Below are positions 1 through 8,490 of a stretch of 64,000 bases of DNA, piece by piece. The notes beneath the pieces are model-generated. The model was not told the DNA's origin and searched no databases. It saw only the letters and a program-made list of their open reading frames with translations. The translations under genes were made by a program, and so were the position numbers. Every line of letters starts with the position of its first letter. The first letter of the stretch is position 1. The DNA comes from Prauserella alba (GTDB lineage: Bacteria; Actinomycetota; Actinomycetes; Mycobacteriales; Pseudonocardiaceae): assembly GCF_024171735.1 (NCBI RefSeq), contig NZ_JAMTCH010000003.1, positions 48,821-112,820 of the forward strand, in the 5' to 3' direction.

Positions 1-503
1 TCGTCGAGCCTTTCCGGATCGTCGATGATCGAGTGCAGGTAGGCGTCGCGTTTGCGTGGCGACCGTGCGGCGAGCAGTACCTTGCCCGCGCTTGGCGGAA
101 ACAGGGGCCGACGGTGCCGCAACGGCGCCGAATAGCGGATCAGCTGCCGTGATTCGGCGGCGGCGATGTAAACGACCGAGTCGCCGACGCTGGTGCCGAG
201 CATGGCCGTCTCGTCGAAGGTATCGCGCAGTTCCTCAAGGGTCGGGCGTGCCGCATCGGCGAGATTGGGGCGCTCGGCGGTGAGCAGGTTGCCCAGTGCG
301 GGCCCGAGCTGGAACCCGCTGTCGTCCTCGACGAGGTAGCCGGTCGAGACCAGGCCCTTCACGAGGCCGAAAACCGACGATTTCGGCGCGTCCAACGCCC
401 ACGCCAGCGTGCCGAGCCGGATCCCGGGTTGCTCCGCGGCCAGTTCGAGGATGGCAGTCACCCTGCTGACCGTGCGGTGGGATTTCGCGGCCGATTCGGT
501 CAT
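1..503 (-). CDS. IclR-family transcriptional regulator, 3' end cut by window edge
   Basis: The first 167 residues of an IclR-type regulator are visible; the rest lies left of position 1. The start is the ATG at 503 (MTESAAKSHRTVSRV). Residues about 8-70 form the winged helix-turn-helix (RLGTLAWALDAPKSSVFG, then the wing GYLVEDDSGFQLGP). From about 75 the effector domain begins (TLEELRDTFDETAMLGTSVG). It is divergent from an acyl-CoA dehydrogenase/CoA-transferase pair, so it probably controls that catabolic pair and senses a carboxylate or acyl-CoA (inference). A perfect inverted repeat lies just upstream of its start, which suggests autoregulation. The family call is firm; the effector is unknown. 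Confidence 0.88.
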   Translation of the reverse strand, partial: MTESAAKSHRTVSRVTAILELAAEQPGIRLGTLAWALDAPKSSVFGLVKGLVSTGYLVEDDSGFQLGPALGNLLTAERPNLADAARPTLEELRDTFDETAMLGTSVGDSVVYIAAAESRQLIRYSAPLRHRRPLFPPSAGKVLLAARSPRKRDAYLHSIIDDPERLD

Positions 504-516
504 GTCCACTCCCGTG

Positions 517-534
517 CGTTCGTATGTACGAACG
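517..534. promoter_or_regulatory. Inverted repeat, likely operator of the adjacent IclR regulator
   Basis: The arms CGTTCGTA and TACGAACG match perfectly around a 2-base TG centre. The site begins 13 bases upstream of the IclR start codon, inside the divergent region shared with the acyl-CoA dehydrogenase. IclR proteins bind palindromes of about this size. The assignment is inferred from symmetry and position. Confidence 0.55.
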
Positions 535-622
535 GTACCCATCGAGTTTCGCGGTTGACAGCGTGGGGTCGCGCCACATATGTTCCGATATCAGAATGAT
601 GGGTCTTATATAGGGATGATCC

Positions 623-1789
623 GTGCACTTTGAGCTGACTGACGACCAGCGCCGCCTGCGTGAGGCCGCACGCGGCCTCGCCGCCGCGTTCACCGACGAG
701 TACTGGGCCGAATGCGATGCGAACGGCGAGTTCCCATGGGAGTTCTACCGAGCCTTTGCCGATGGGGGCTGGCTCGGCATCGCCATCCCCGAGGCCTACG
801 GCGGCGGCGGGCTCGGCCTGCTGGAGGCGTCGCTGCTGATGGAGGAGATCGCCGCGTCCGGCGCGGGGATGAACGGGTGCAGCACGATGCACCTGTCCAT
901 CTTCGGGCTCAACACGATCGTCAAACACGGCAGCGCACGGCTGCGCGAGGAGATACTGCCGCGCGCCGCCGACGGCAGCCTGCACGTGTGCTTCGGCGTC
1001 ACCGAACCCGACGCGGGGACCGACACGACCCGCATCGGCACGTTCGCCCGTCGGGACGGTGACGACTACGTGATCAGCGGCCGCAAGGTCTGGATCACCA
1101 AGGCCGGTCAGTCGCAGAAGATGGTGCTGATCGCCAGGACCACACCGCGCGCTGACGTCGCCAAGCCGACGGACGGCATGTCACTGTTCCTGATCGACAT
1201 CGAATCGGACGCCGTCGAGCTGAAGCCGATCCCGAAGCTCGGGCGCAACGCCGTCGCGTCGTACGAGGTCTTCATCGACGACCTGCGGGTACCGGCCTCG
1301 GCAAGGGTCGGCGAGGAGGGCGAGGGCTTCGCGTACCTGCTCGACGGGTTGAACCCCGAGCGGATCCTGCTGGCCCACGAGGCACTTGGCATCGGCAGGG
1401 CCGCGCTGGCCCGTGCAGTGCGCTACGCGAACGAACGCGTCGTCTTCGACCGCCCCATCGGCCGCAATCAGGGTGTCGCGTTTCCGCTGGCCGAGGCCGT
1501 GACCAGGCTTGACGCGGCCGAGCTGATGGCCCGCAACGCCGCGTGGCGCTACGACAACGGGCTTTCGTGCGGGCGCGAGGCGAACATGGCGAAGTACTTG
1601 TGCGCCGACGCCGGGTTCGCCGCCGCTGACCAGGCGATCCAGACGCACGGCGGCATGGGATATGCGCGGGAGTACCACGTGGAGCGGTACTTCCGGGAGT
1701 CCCGCATCCTCCGGCTGGCGCCGGTCAGCCAGGAGATGGTGCTCAACTACGTGTCCACCAAGGTTCTCGGCCTACCCAAATCCTACTGA
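623..1789 (+). CDS. Acyl-CoA dehydrogenase
   Basis: A 388-residue flavoenzyme of the acyl-CoA dehydrogenase family, which introduces the alpha,beta double bond into an acyl-CoA and passes electrons to ETF. Length is standard. The N-terminal helical domain opens with MHFELTDDQRRLREAARG. The middle beta domain carries the FAD signature CFGVTEPDAGTDTTRI near residue 117 and WITKAGQ near 158. The C-terminal helical domain has QTHGGMGYAREYHVERYF near 340. The start is GTG at 623. A CaiB-type CoA-transferase follows after 10 bases, so the pair probably activates and oxidises one carboxylic acid as its CoA thioester. The substrate cannot be read from the sequence. Confidence 0.93.
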   Translation: MHFELTDDQRRLREAARGLAAAFTDEYWAECDANGEFPWEFYRAFADGGWLGIAIPEAYGGGGLGLLEASLLMEEIAASGAGMNGCSTMHLSIFGLNTIVKHGSARLREEILPRAADGSLHVCFGVTEPDAGTDTTRIGTFARRDGDDYVISGRKVWITKAGQSQKMVLIARTTPRADVAKPTDGMSLFLIDIESDAVELKPIPKLGRNAVASYEVFIDDLRVPASARVGEEGEGFAYLLDGLNPERILLAHEALGIGRAALARAVRYANERVVFDRPIGRNQGVAFPLAEAVTRLDAAELMARNAAWRYDNGLSCGREANMAKYLCADAGFAAADQAIQTHGGMGYAREYHVERYFRESRILRLAPVSQEMVLNYVSTKVLGLPKSY

Positions 1790-1799
1790 GGGGAGATCG

Positions 1800-2942
1800 A
1801 TGCCGACCTCCGACGGAGCCCTTGCCGGGATCCGAGTCGTCGACCTGTCGCGGGTGCTTGCCGGGCCGTTGTGCACGCAGATGCTGGCCGATCACGGCGC
1901 TGAGGTGATCAAGGTGGAGCCGCCTGCCGGCGACGAGACCCGCGGGTGGGGGCCACCGTTCCTGGGTGACGGCACCAGCGCTTACTTCAACGGGCTCAAC
2001 CGCAACAAGCGCAACATCGTGCTGGATCTTGCTGCGCCCGAGGGGCAGGCCACTCTCGGGCGGCTGCTCGAGGATGCGGACGTACTGGTCGAGAACTTCA
2101 AGGCCGGGACGCTCGCCAAGTGGGGCTTCGACGACGACCACCTCCGCCGCGTCTATCCCCGTCTCGTCCACAGCAGGATCACCGGGTTCGGGGTGGACGG
2201 GCCGCGCGGCTCGGCTCCCGGATACGACGCCATCCTGCAGGCCTACGCGGGGCTCATGAGCATCAACGGCGATTCCGACGGCCCCGCGCTCCGTGTCGGA
2301 GTGCCCATTGTGGACATGGTGACCGGCATGCTGTCGTTCTCGGGGATCATGCTCGCGCTTCACGAGCGGCACCGTTCGGGTCACGGTCAGCTGGTCGACA
2401 ACACGTTGCTCGACACCGCGGTGACCCTGCTGCACCCGCACTCCGCAACGTGGCTGGCGAGCGGGCAGGTGCCGGAACGCACCGGCTCCGCGCATCCCAC
2501 GATCGCTCCCTACGACACGTTCGCCACGCGCGACGGGCCGCTGTTCCTCGGGGTCGGCAACGACCGTCAGTTCCGCGACCTGGTGGACGTACTCGGCAAG
2601 CCGGAGCTCGCGGACGATCCCCGGTTCGTCACCAACCCCGATCGCGTGATCAACAGGGCCGAGCTGAGCGCCATCGTCGGGGCCCTGCTGGCCGAGCACG
2701 AGCGCGAAGCCCTCGGCGCGCGACTGCTGGAACGCGGCGTGCCGTCGTCACCGGTGCACGACGTCGGCGAGACCCTCACCGACCCGCAGGTGCTGCATCG
2801 CGACATGGTCGTGTCCGACGGCGACTATCGCGGCATCGGTATCCCGATCAAGCTCACACGCACGCCGGGCAGTGTTCGCACACCGCCGAGGCAGCGGGGC
2901 GCCGACACAGCCGACGTGCTGCGCGAACTGGACGGCTCGTGA
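1800..2942 (+). CDS. CaiB/BaiF (family III) CoA-transferase
   Basis: A 380-residue family III CoA-transferase moving CoA between carboxylic acids through an enzyme-bound mixed anhydride. The ATG at 1800 follows GAGGGGAG at good spacing. The N-terminus (GIRVVDLSRVLAGPLCTQML, then GAEVIKVEPP) is characteristic of the family. Asp143 in PGYDAILQAYAG matches the catalytic aspartate of formyl-CoA transferase. It lies 10 bases behind the acyl-CoA dehydrogenase and probably makes that enzyme's substrate. A longer in-frame reading from 1662 would overlap the dehydrogenase and lacks family sequence, so it was not used. Donor and acceptor are unknown. Confidence 0.92.
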   Translation: MPTSDGALAGIRVVDLSRVLAGPLCTQMLADHGAEVIKVEPPAGDETRGWGPPFLGDGTSAYFNGLNRNKRNIVLDLAAPEGQATLGRLLEDADVLVENFKAGTLAKWGFDDDHLRRVYPRLVHSRITGFGVDGPRGSAPGYDAILQAYAGLMSINGDSDGPALRVGVPIVDMVTGMLSFSGIMLALHERHRSGHGQLVDNTLLDTAVTLLHPHSATWLASGQVPERTGSAHPTIAPYDTFATRDGPLFLGVGNDRQFRDLVDVLGKPELADDPRFVTNPDRVINRAELSAIVGALLAEHEREALGARLLERGVPSSPVHDVGETLTDPQVLHRDMVVSDGDYRGIGIPIKLTRTPGSVRTPPRQRGADTADVLRELDGS

Positions 2943-3044
2943 ACACCTGCCCGCTACTTCGGTCTCGCGCGGTGCGAGATCGTGGTTCTCGGACCGGCGA
3001 CTGGGCCGGGGTTCATCGCCGGGTCCGAGGTCCGCAGGCCGGGC

Positions 3045-3760
3045 TCAGCCCGCTGGGCGTGCCTCGGGGCTGCCGGGGCCGGATCGGAACGTGCGGCGGT
3101 AGGCATCCGGAGAGGTGCCGATCCGCCGGTTGAAGTGCCGGCGCAGCGTGGCCGCCGTGCCGAGGCCTACCTGCGCTGCGATGTCGTCCACGCTGTCGTG
3201 GACTGTTTCCAGCAGTTCCTGCGCACGCCGGATGCGTTGCGTCAGCAGCCGTTGTAATGGACTCGTACCCGTGACAGCGAGGAACTGGCGGCTGAGCTGG
3301 CGTGGGCTCAGACCCGCCTCGCGGGCGAGGTCGGTGACGGTCAACGGTTGGTGCAGGCGCTCGATCGCCCAATCGAGCAGGCCGTTGAGGCTGTGACCGT
3401 TGCCGGAGGACACCGGTGTGGCGATGAACTGCGCCTGTCCACCGTCACGATGGGGCGGTACGACCAGGCGTCTGGCCGCGCTGTTGGCCGCTGCGGCACC
3501 GTAGTCCGTGCGGACCATGTGCAGGCACAGGTCGATCCCGGCCACTTGTCCAGCCGAGGTGAGTACATCGCCGTCGTCGACGTAGAGCACGTCGGCGTCG
3601 ACCGCGATTCCCGGGTACTGCTGCGCGAGTGTCTCGGCGTACGACCAGTGCGTGGTGGCACGTCGCCCGTCGAGCAGTCCCGCGGCGGCGAGCACGAAAG
3701 CACCCGTGCATATCGACGCCACTCGGGCGCCGCGTTCGTGTGCGGTCCGCACGGCGCGCG
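3045..3760 (-). pseudogene. Truncated GlxA-type (DJ-1/PfpI plus AraC) regulator
   Basis: GlxA-type regulators are about 320 residues: a DJ-1/PfpI-like domain followed by an AraC DNA-binding domain. Here homologous sequence starts only at AVRTAHERGARVASICTG, the nucleophile elbow in the middle of the DJ-1 domain, and continues through the end of that domain (LTSAGQVAGIDLCLHMVR) and both AraC helix-turn-helices (LAREAGLSPRQLSRQF; AAQVGLGTAATLRRHF). About 90 N-terminal residues are missing. Upstream of about 3760 the other strand encodes an unrelated membrane-protein tail, so this is a recombination breakpoint. A shortened protein from a fortuitous start at 3794 is possible, but probably not functional as a sensor. 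Confidence 0.75.
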
Positions 3761-3928
3761 TATCTGCTGGCCGTCTTCGAGTTCGCACTGCCACCGGCGG
3801 TGCTGCTGTGTGTCACCGCGGTCCTCGCCGGGTTCACGCTGGTCTGGACCGTGCGTGAAGCGGTGCGGAACCCACCGGACGACGCCGCGTCGGGCTTGCC
3901 GGCCGACGGTGCGCCGAAACGTGTTTGA
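3761..3928 (+). pseudogene. C-terminal remnant of an unknown membrane protein
   Basis: In the + frame ending with TGA at 3928, about 55 residues look like a real protein end. There is a strongly hydrophobic segment (LLAVFEFALPPAVLLC, then VTAVLAGFTLVW), a charged boundary (TVREAVRNPPDD) and a short hydrophilic tail. Left of about 3760 the same frame only reads the antisense of the truncated GlxA gene, so the membrane gene has lost its 5' part and start. The two remnants meet head-on, as expected for a deletion or inversion junction. The family was not recognised. Confidence 0.5.
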
Positions 3929-4017
3929 CGCGCGGCTCGCAAGGCTGTCGACCGGCACTTCGCGGTTCTGCGATTTCCCACTCTTTCTTCCGACGGACGC
4001 TCCGAAACCGCCTCGGG

Positions 4018-5037
4018 TCAGTCCTGACCCGCCAGGCGGGTCAGGGTGTCGGCGACCCCTTCCTCCCGTGCGTCGCGGTGTCCGGTTCCCGCCCAGAGGT
4101 GGATCAGCCCGGTGTCGCGGGCGGTGGCGGCGGCCTTGCGCAGCGGGCCGGTGAGGTGGTGCACGGCGGGATACGCGCAGGGCGCGATGGGGTCGTACCG
4201 GTCGGTGAACTCGTTGCGTAGCGCTCGTGCGGGTCGGCCGGTGAACGCGCGGGTGACGACGGTCGCGTCGAAGTCGGGGTCGACCAGTGCGGCCTTGTGC
4301 GGCGCGGAGGTTCCGCTCTCATGGGTGCGCAGCAGCGCGGTGCCCACGGTGACCGCCTCGGCACCGGCGTCGATCGCGGCGGCGACGTCGGCGCGCCGGC
4401 TGATGCCACCCGCGCCGATCAGCGGAAGGCGGGTGTCGGCGCGAACGTCCCGGAGCAGACGCGGCAACGGAACCTCGGGCGGCGTCCGCGTCGGGGTGAA
4501 CGTGCCGGAATGGCCGCCTGCGGCGGAGGACTGGACGACGAGGGCGTCAACCCCGGCCTCCTCGGCGAGCTGTGCCTCGGGTGCGGAGGTCACCGTCTGC
4601 ACCACCATGCTGCCGGCCGCGCGCAAGGCGGAGACGACGTCGCCGTGCGGCACGCCGAAGGTCAGCGACACGACCGGAACCGGATCCGCGAGCAACAGGT
4701 CGATCTTGGCCGCCCAGTGGTCGTCGTCCTCGACCGGAGCGTCCGGAAGGTGTACGCCGTAGCGGTCGGCCGCGGGCAAGAGCTCGTCGCGATAGGCGCG
4801 GTAGTCCTCTTCGGACACGGTAGCCGGATTCGGTACGAAGAGGTTGACGCCGAACGGCACTCCGTCGCCGCGGACGGCGGTGATCTGCTCGGCCAACGTC
4901 GCCGGTGTCTTGTAGCCGCCTGCGAGGAACCCCATCGATCCGGCACGCCCGGCCGCGGTGACCAGCTTCGGCGCGGTTGGGCCGCCCGCCATGGGGGCGG
5001 CGAGGACGGGAAGCCTGATGCCGAGGTCGGTGAGCAC
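4018..5037 (-). CDS. Nitronate monooxygenase (FMN-dependent)
   Basis: A 339-residue TIM-barrel flavoenzyme of the nitronate monooxygenase (2-nitropropane dioxygenase) family, which oxidises alkyl nitronates to carbonyl compounds and nitrite. The N-terminal barrel strand is RLPVLAAPMAGG. The FMN and catalytic-loop motif AAGGHSG lies at 173-178, with His176 at the general-base position, and the phosphate-binding motif GAGGIS at 208-213. The GTG start at 5037 is preceded by AAAGGACA. The gene stands alone between a broken regulator and a long intergenic stretch, so its role (detoxifying propionate-3-nitronate or similar) is a family-level inference. Confidence 0.92.
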   Translation of the reverse strand: MLTDLGIRLPVLAAPMAGGPTAPKLVTAAGRAGSMGFLAGGYKTPATLAEQITAVRGDGVPFGVNLFVPNPATVSEEDYRAYRDELLPAADRYGVHLPDAPVEDDDHWAAKIDLLLADPVPVVSLTFGVPHGDVVSALRAAGSMVVQTVTSAPEAQLAEEAGVDALVVQSSAAGGHSGTFTPTRTPPEVPLPRLLRDVRADTRLPLIGAGGISRRADVAAAIDAGAEAVTVGTALLRTHESGTSAPHKAALVDPDFDATVVTRAFTGRPARALRNEFTDRYDPIAPCAYPAVHHLTGPLRKAAATARDTGLIHLWAGTGHRDAREEGVADTLTRLAGQD

Positions 5038-5551
5038 GAAACTGTCCTTTCCGGAACGGCGGCCGCGCGGGCAGGCCGTGGCGGCCCGGCGGGGGAGCGG
5101 ACTCGGTGCCGCGGCCGCGGCACCGACGTTAGGTGGCCCTGCCTGCGTTGTGAAATGCGTGTCGAGCCGGCTCTATGTCGCTCGGGCATAGATGCCGGTG
5201 GGGAAGGCTCCGGCCGTGGAGTCCCGGCCGTTCCGGGCAGGTCCGGACCGCGCTTGTGGGCCGGGTCGGCTCGCGAGCGTCACCGGGAAGGCGGCGAGCG
5301 GCACGTCACGGGTGCACGGCGTCGATGGCGTCGAGCAGGTCCCGAACGGGGCCGTTCCAATGCGGGAACTCGGCCGCGAATGTTCCAGGCGAACTCGTCG
5401 TCGCCGTAGCGTTCCGTCAGCACGCGCGGAGCGGGCCACCACTGCGAACGGGCGATTCTTCGCAAACTTCCCTACGTTCGACGGTCCTGTGCGGGGACGG
5501 TCGTTGCATAGCCTCTGCATGTACGCGTGACGACGACGATGCGAGGGGTCG
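5038..5551. other. 514-base gap with a decayed coding fragment
   Basis: No intact gene is supported between the nitronate monooxygenase start and the acidic repeat protein. A frameshifted minus-strand fragment sits at about 5306-5465. The right end must hold the promoter of the repeat protein, whose ribosome site GCGAGGGG is at 5541-5548. No clear hairpin or riboswitch was seen. Confidence 0.5.
5306..5465 (-). pseudogene. Frameshifted C-terminal gene fragment, family not recognised
   Basis: One minus-strand frame reads QWWPAPRVLTERYGDDEFAW and then turns into arginine-rich nonsense. Removing one base just after that tryptophan allows the reading to continue as TFAAEFPHWNGPVRDLLD and AIDAVHP to a stop at 5306. 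Both halves look protein-like and join at one point, which suggests a real gene end that has decayed. No start codon or upstream part was found. The evidence is only that the two half-frames read sensibly. Confidence 0.3.
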
Positions 5552-7603
5552 ATGAGCGGTCGGCACAGGAATCCGGGAAAGTTCGGGCTGTATGCCGCAG
5601 TTCTGGGTAGTAGTGCGGCGGTGCTGAGCGCGGTACTGGCTCAGCCTGAGCCGGTGCACGACCGGCCCGACGACTCGGTGTCGGCGCTCAGTGGTTCTGG
5701 TGGACTGCGCGATTCGGGTGGACCGCACCACGACCCGAACGGCGCAGCCGTCGACGAACACGACGCACACACCTCGCCGGTCGCGCCACGTGGTCCGGCC
5801 GCCGCCGAACGCCCAGCCCGCGATGCCGAACAAGGGCCGCAGGCCGGCTCCGTGGCGAAACCGGAGGCCGACGAGCGTCGGCGGCACCCGGCGCGTGCGC
5901 GATCGGCCGCCGAGTCGACGACCGGATCCGCGGTCGCCCACGCCGAATCTGTGGCTGAACGGGAGAAGACCTCGCTCGCACGGGGCGAAACCGTCGCCGC
6001 GCAGGGCGGAGCGGCCACGCAGGATGAAGCCGTGGCCGTGCAGGAGGAAACCGTGGCGCAGGCCACCGCCGAGTCTGCCCCGGGTGCCGGACCGGTGCGG
6101 GCCACGGCCACGGCGCGGTCGGAGCACGGCGACGCACTCGACGCCGCAGCGACGTCACCACGCGAGCAGCCGGCCGAAGCGGCGCCGGAGCCGGCGACCG
6201 TCGCGCCGGCGAGTGTCGACGCGGCCGCGCATGTCGCGCAGGCGGCCGACGAGCCTGCCGTCACGACGACCCGCGCGGCGGGCAGCCCGGAGGTCACCAC
6301 GAAGGCCGACGGGAGTTCGGCCAGCGTTACGGTGACGGACCGGGACTCCGTCGAGGCTTCCGTCGGGACCGAGGTGGGCGGTGCCTCGATCGACGCCAGC
6401 GGAAAGGTGAATGCCGGTCCGAAGGCATCCGCCTCGGCATCGGCCGGCCCTGACGGGCTCGAGGCGGGCATATCGGTGGAGAACGGCGTCGCCGGATCCG
6501 CCGGTGTCGATGCGGAACACGGTGCGCTGCGCGCCGGTACGGAGGTCGGCGGGTTCGGCGGGGGCCGTGGCCAGTTCTCCGGCCAGCTCGACCTGGGCGG
6601 TGCGCAGCTGGCCATGGGCGGGTTCGTCGGATTCGAAGGGTTCGTGAGCGGTAGCGGCGGAATCAGCGGTGTCGAAGGGAAAGTGACGGCGACCGGCCAG
6701 CTGGGCTACGGCGCCGAGTTCGGAGCGGGCGCCTCGTGGGACGGCGAGACGCTGGACGCCCACACCGAGTTCGGCGCCTCGGTGGTCACCGGCGGCAAGG
6801 TCCGCACGGACGTCTCGGTCGATCCGGCGCAGGTCGCATCCGACCTCGGTGGCCTGGTCAGCTCCGAACACGGTCCGCTCGGCGGCATCTCGTTCTCCGA
6901 CACCTCGCTCGGAACCGAGTCGGACGACGCCGTCGACGTCGACGACGACACGGTCGACGCCATCACCGGTGCCACGCCGTCTCACGACGACACGGTCGAC
7001 ACGGATGCCGAGGACGCGGTGGCCGAGGATACGGGATCGGAGGACGCGGAATCCCAGGACGCCGAGACCGAGGACGCGGAATCGGAGAACGCGGGATCGG
7101 AGGACGCGGAATCCCAGGACGCCGAGACCGAGGACGCGGAATCGGAGAACGCGGGATCGGAGGACGCGGAGACCGAGAACACCGAAACCGAGGACGCGGA
7201 GACCGAGGAGGCCGAGACCGAGGAGGCCGAGACCGAGGAGGCCGAGACCGAGGACGCGAAGAGCGCTGCGCCGGCGGAATCCGACAGCACCACCGACGCC
7301 GCATCGGAGGACTCCGGGAATGAAACCGATGCCTCCGGGACCGGCGGTTACAGCGACGGTTTCGGCAGTGAGGTCGACGGCGGCGGGGTCCGTGACAGTT
7401 CAGCCAGCCCGGACAACTCCGACGACTCGTCCGACCCGGATTCCGACGACGGCGGTGGCTACGGCGGGGGCTTCGGCAGTGAGGTCGACGGCGGCGGGGT
7501 CGGTGGCGCCGATGCCGACGGCGGCTCGTCGTCCAGCAGTTCGTCCAGTGGCGGCGGTGGCTACGGAGGCGGCGGCTTCGGTGGCAGCGTCGGTGCTTTC
7601 TGA
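5552..7603 (+). CDS. Exported acidic Ala/Glu/Asp/Gly-rich repeat protein, unknown function
   Basis: A 683-residue protein of no recognised family. The ATG at 5552 follows GCGAGGGG. Residues about 10-30 (FGLYAAVLGSSAAVLSAVLA) form a signal peptide or anchor after a basic start, so export is likely. Residues 35-235 are Ala/Glu/Pro-rich and probably disordered. Residues about 245-440 alternate small and hydrophobic residues with many glycines (GKVTATGQLGYGAEFGAGAS), suggesting repeated beta strands. Residues about 465-570 are a strongly acidic repeat (SEDAESQDAETEDAE units, then ETEEA units). The tail is Gly/Ser-rich with two copies of FGSEVDGGGV and ends GGGGYGGGGFGGSVGAF. A surface or secreted structural or adhesive protein is plausible but not demonstrated. 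Confidence 0.8.
   Translation: MSGRHRNPGKFGLYAAVLGSSAAVLSAVLAQPEPVHDRPDDSVSALSGSGGLRDSGGPHHDPNGAAVDEHDAHTSPVAPRGPAAAERPARDAEQGPQAGSVAKPEADERRRHPARARSAAESTTGSAVAHAESVAEREKTSLARGETVAAQGGAATQDEAVAVQEETVAQATAESAPGAGPVRATATARSEHGDALDAAATSPREQPAEAAPEPATVAPASVDAAAHVAQAADEPAVTTTRAAGSPEVTTKADGSSASVTVTDRDSVEASVGTEVGGASIDASGKVNAGPKASASASAGPDGLEAGISVENGVAGSAGVDAEHGALRAGTEVGGFGGGRGQFSGQLDLGGAQLAMGGFVGFEGFVSGSGGISGVEGKVTATGQLGYGAEFGAGASWDGETLDAHTEFGASVVTGGKVRTDVSVDPAQVASDLGGLVSSEHGPLGGISFSDTSLGTESDDAVDVDDDTVDAITGATPSHDDTVDTDAEDAVAEDTGSEDAESQDAETEDAESENAGSEDAESQDAETEDAESENAGSEDAETENTETEDAETEEAETEEAETEEAETEDAKSAAPAESDSTTDAASEDSGNETDASGTGGYSDGFGSEVDGGGVRDSSASPDNSDDSSDPDSDDGGGYGGGFGSEVDGGGVGGADADGGSSSSSSSSGGGGYGGGGFGGSVGAF
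7032..7170 (+). repeat. 60-bp perfect tandem repeat inside the acidic protein gene
   Basis: About 2.3 exact copies with a 60-base period (7032-7091, 7092-7151, partial to 7170), encoding a 20-residue acidic unit. Identity at the DNA level, not only the protein level, points to recent slippage or recombination and predicts length variation between strains. Confidence 0.95.
7186..7260 (+). repeat. 15-bp tandem repeat encoding ETEEA/ETEDA units
   Basis: Units of GACCGAGGAGGCCGA and near variants run in frame from 7186 to 7260, about five copies in all. They follow directly on the 60-bp repeat and extend the acidic segment. Confidence 0.9.
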
Positions 7604-7871
7604 GCACCAGGTCGAGGCGGCGGCGCAGCAGGCCGATGAGCGCCACCAGACGGCGGTGGCCGGCGAACACACCGCGATCCCGTCGAGGGCGCTGCCGGCA
7701 GCCGCCCGCTCCTGCGTTCCGGCTTCGTCGGCTCCGCGGAGAGCCGCGCTCTCCAGCTGCTGCCCGGGGCGTGGTCTGTACCGCGGCGACGCCGACGGTC
7801 ACGAGTGTGCCGGTGGCTCTGACGTCGTCGAGTGCGCGGCCACGGCGGCACAGGCGTGCCATACTCGCCGT

Positions 7872-8468
7872 GTGACTGCACCGATGCACCTGCCGACGTT
7901 CTTCGTCCGCCAGCGGATCACGATGATGGTCAACCGCTACGAGATCCGTGGCGTCGGCCAGGACGGCGGCGAGGGTGACCTGATCGCGTTCGCACAGCAG
8001 AAGCGGATGAAGCTGCGCGAGGAGATCATCTTCTACACGGACGAGACGCGCACCCGCCAGGTGTTCTCGTTCAAGGCCCGGCAGCGGCTCGACGTGCACG
8101 CCGAACACGACGTGTACGACGAGCACGGGCAGCAACTCGGCGTGTTCAGCAAGGAGTTCGGGAAGAGCCTGCTGCGGTCGACGTGGCAGCTGCACGGGCC
8201 GGGCTACTCCGCGACGGGCCGGGAACGCAGCAAGTTCATCGCCGTTCTCCGCCGGATCTGGACGATGATCCCGTATCTCGGCGACGTCTGGGTGCCGTTC
8301 CTGTTCCACTTCGACTTCACCGACAACGAGACCGGGCAGCCGGTGATGACCAGTCAGAAGGGCGTCGCGATCCGCGACAAGTACACGATCACCGTGCCCG
8401 ATCCACGCGTCGACTTCCGGCTGGCCGCCAGCATGGCCGTCGCACTGGACGCACTCCAGTCACGCTGA
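7872..8468 (+). CDS. LURP-one-related / phospholipid scramblase-like protein
   Basis: A 198-residue protein with the LURP-one (tubby-like) fold, seen in HLPTFFVRQRITMMVNRYEI, the repeated strand pattern QVFSFKARQRLDVHAEHDVY and the closing DPRVDFRLAASMAVALDAL. Such proteins form a beta barrel around a central helix; their bacterial role is not established. The GTG at 7872 is chosen as the first start; the ATG at 7884 would give 194 residues. Neither has a strong ribosome site. It converges on a TetR gene with only 21 bases between the stops. Confidence 0.82.
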   Translation: MTAPMHLPTFFVRQRITMMVNRYEIRGVGQDGGEGDLIAFAQQKRMKLREEIIFYTDETRTRQVFSFKARQRLDVHAEHDVYDEHGQQLGVFSKEFGKSLLRSTWQLHGPGYSATGRERSKFIAVLRRIWTMIPYLGDVWVPFLFHFDFTDNETGQPVMTSQKGVAIRDKYTITVPDPRVDFRLAASMAVALDALQSR

Positions 8469-8490
8469 GGTGCTGCCGTCACGCCGAGGT
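8459..8490. repeat. 19-bp period tandem repeat across a stop codon
   Basis: GTCACGCTGAGGT at 8459 recurs as GTCACGCCGAGGT at 8478 (12 of 13 identical). The first copy contains the stop codon of the LURP-one gene, and the repeat fills the convergent junction with the TetR gene. Confidence 0.6.

Noticed and set aside
7604..7871. Possible small gene in the gap before the LURP-one protein
   Set aside because: Both strands give only Arg/Pro-rich frames, with no ribosome site or hydrophobic pattern that could be trusted.
6963..8309. Minus-strand 448-residue frame opposite the acidic protein tail
   Set aside because: It is Arg/Pro-rich shadow sequence of the acidic repeats and the LURP-one gene, with no domain signature.
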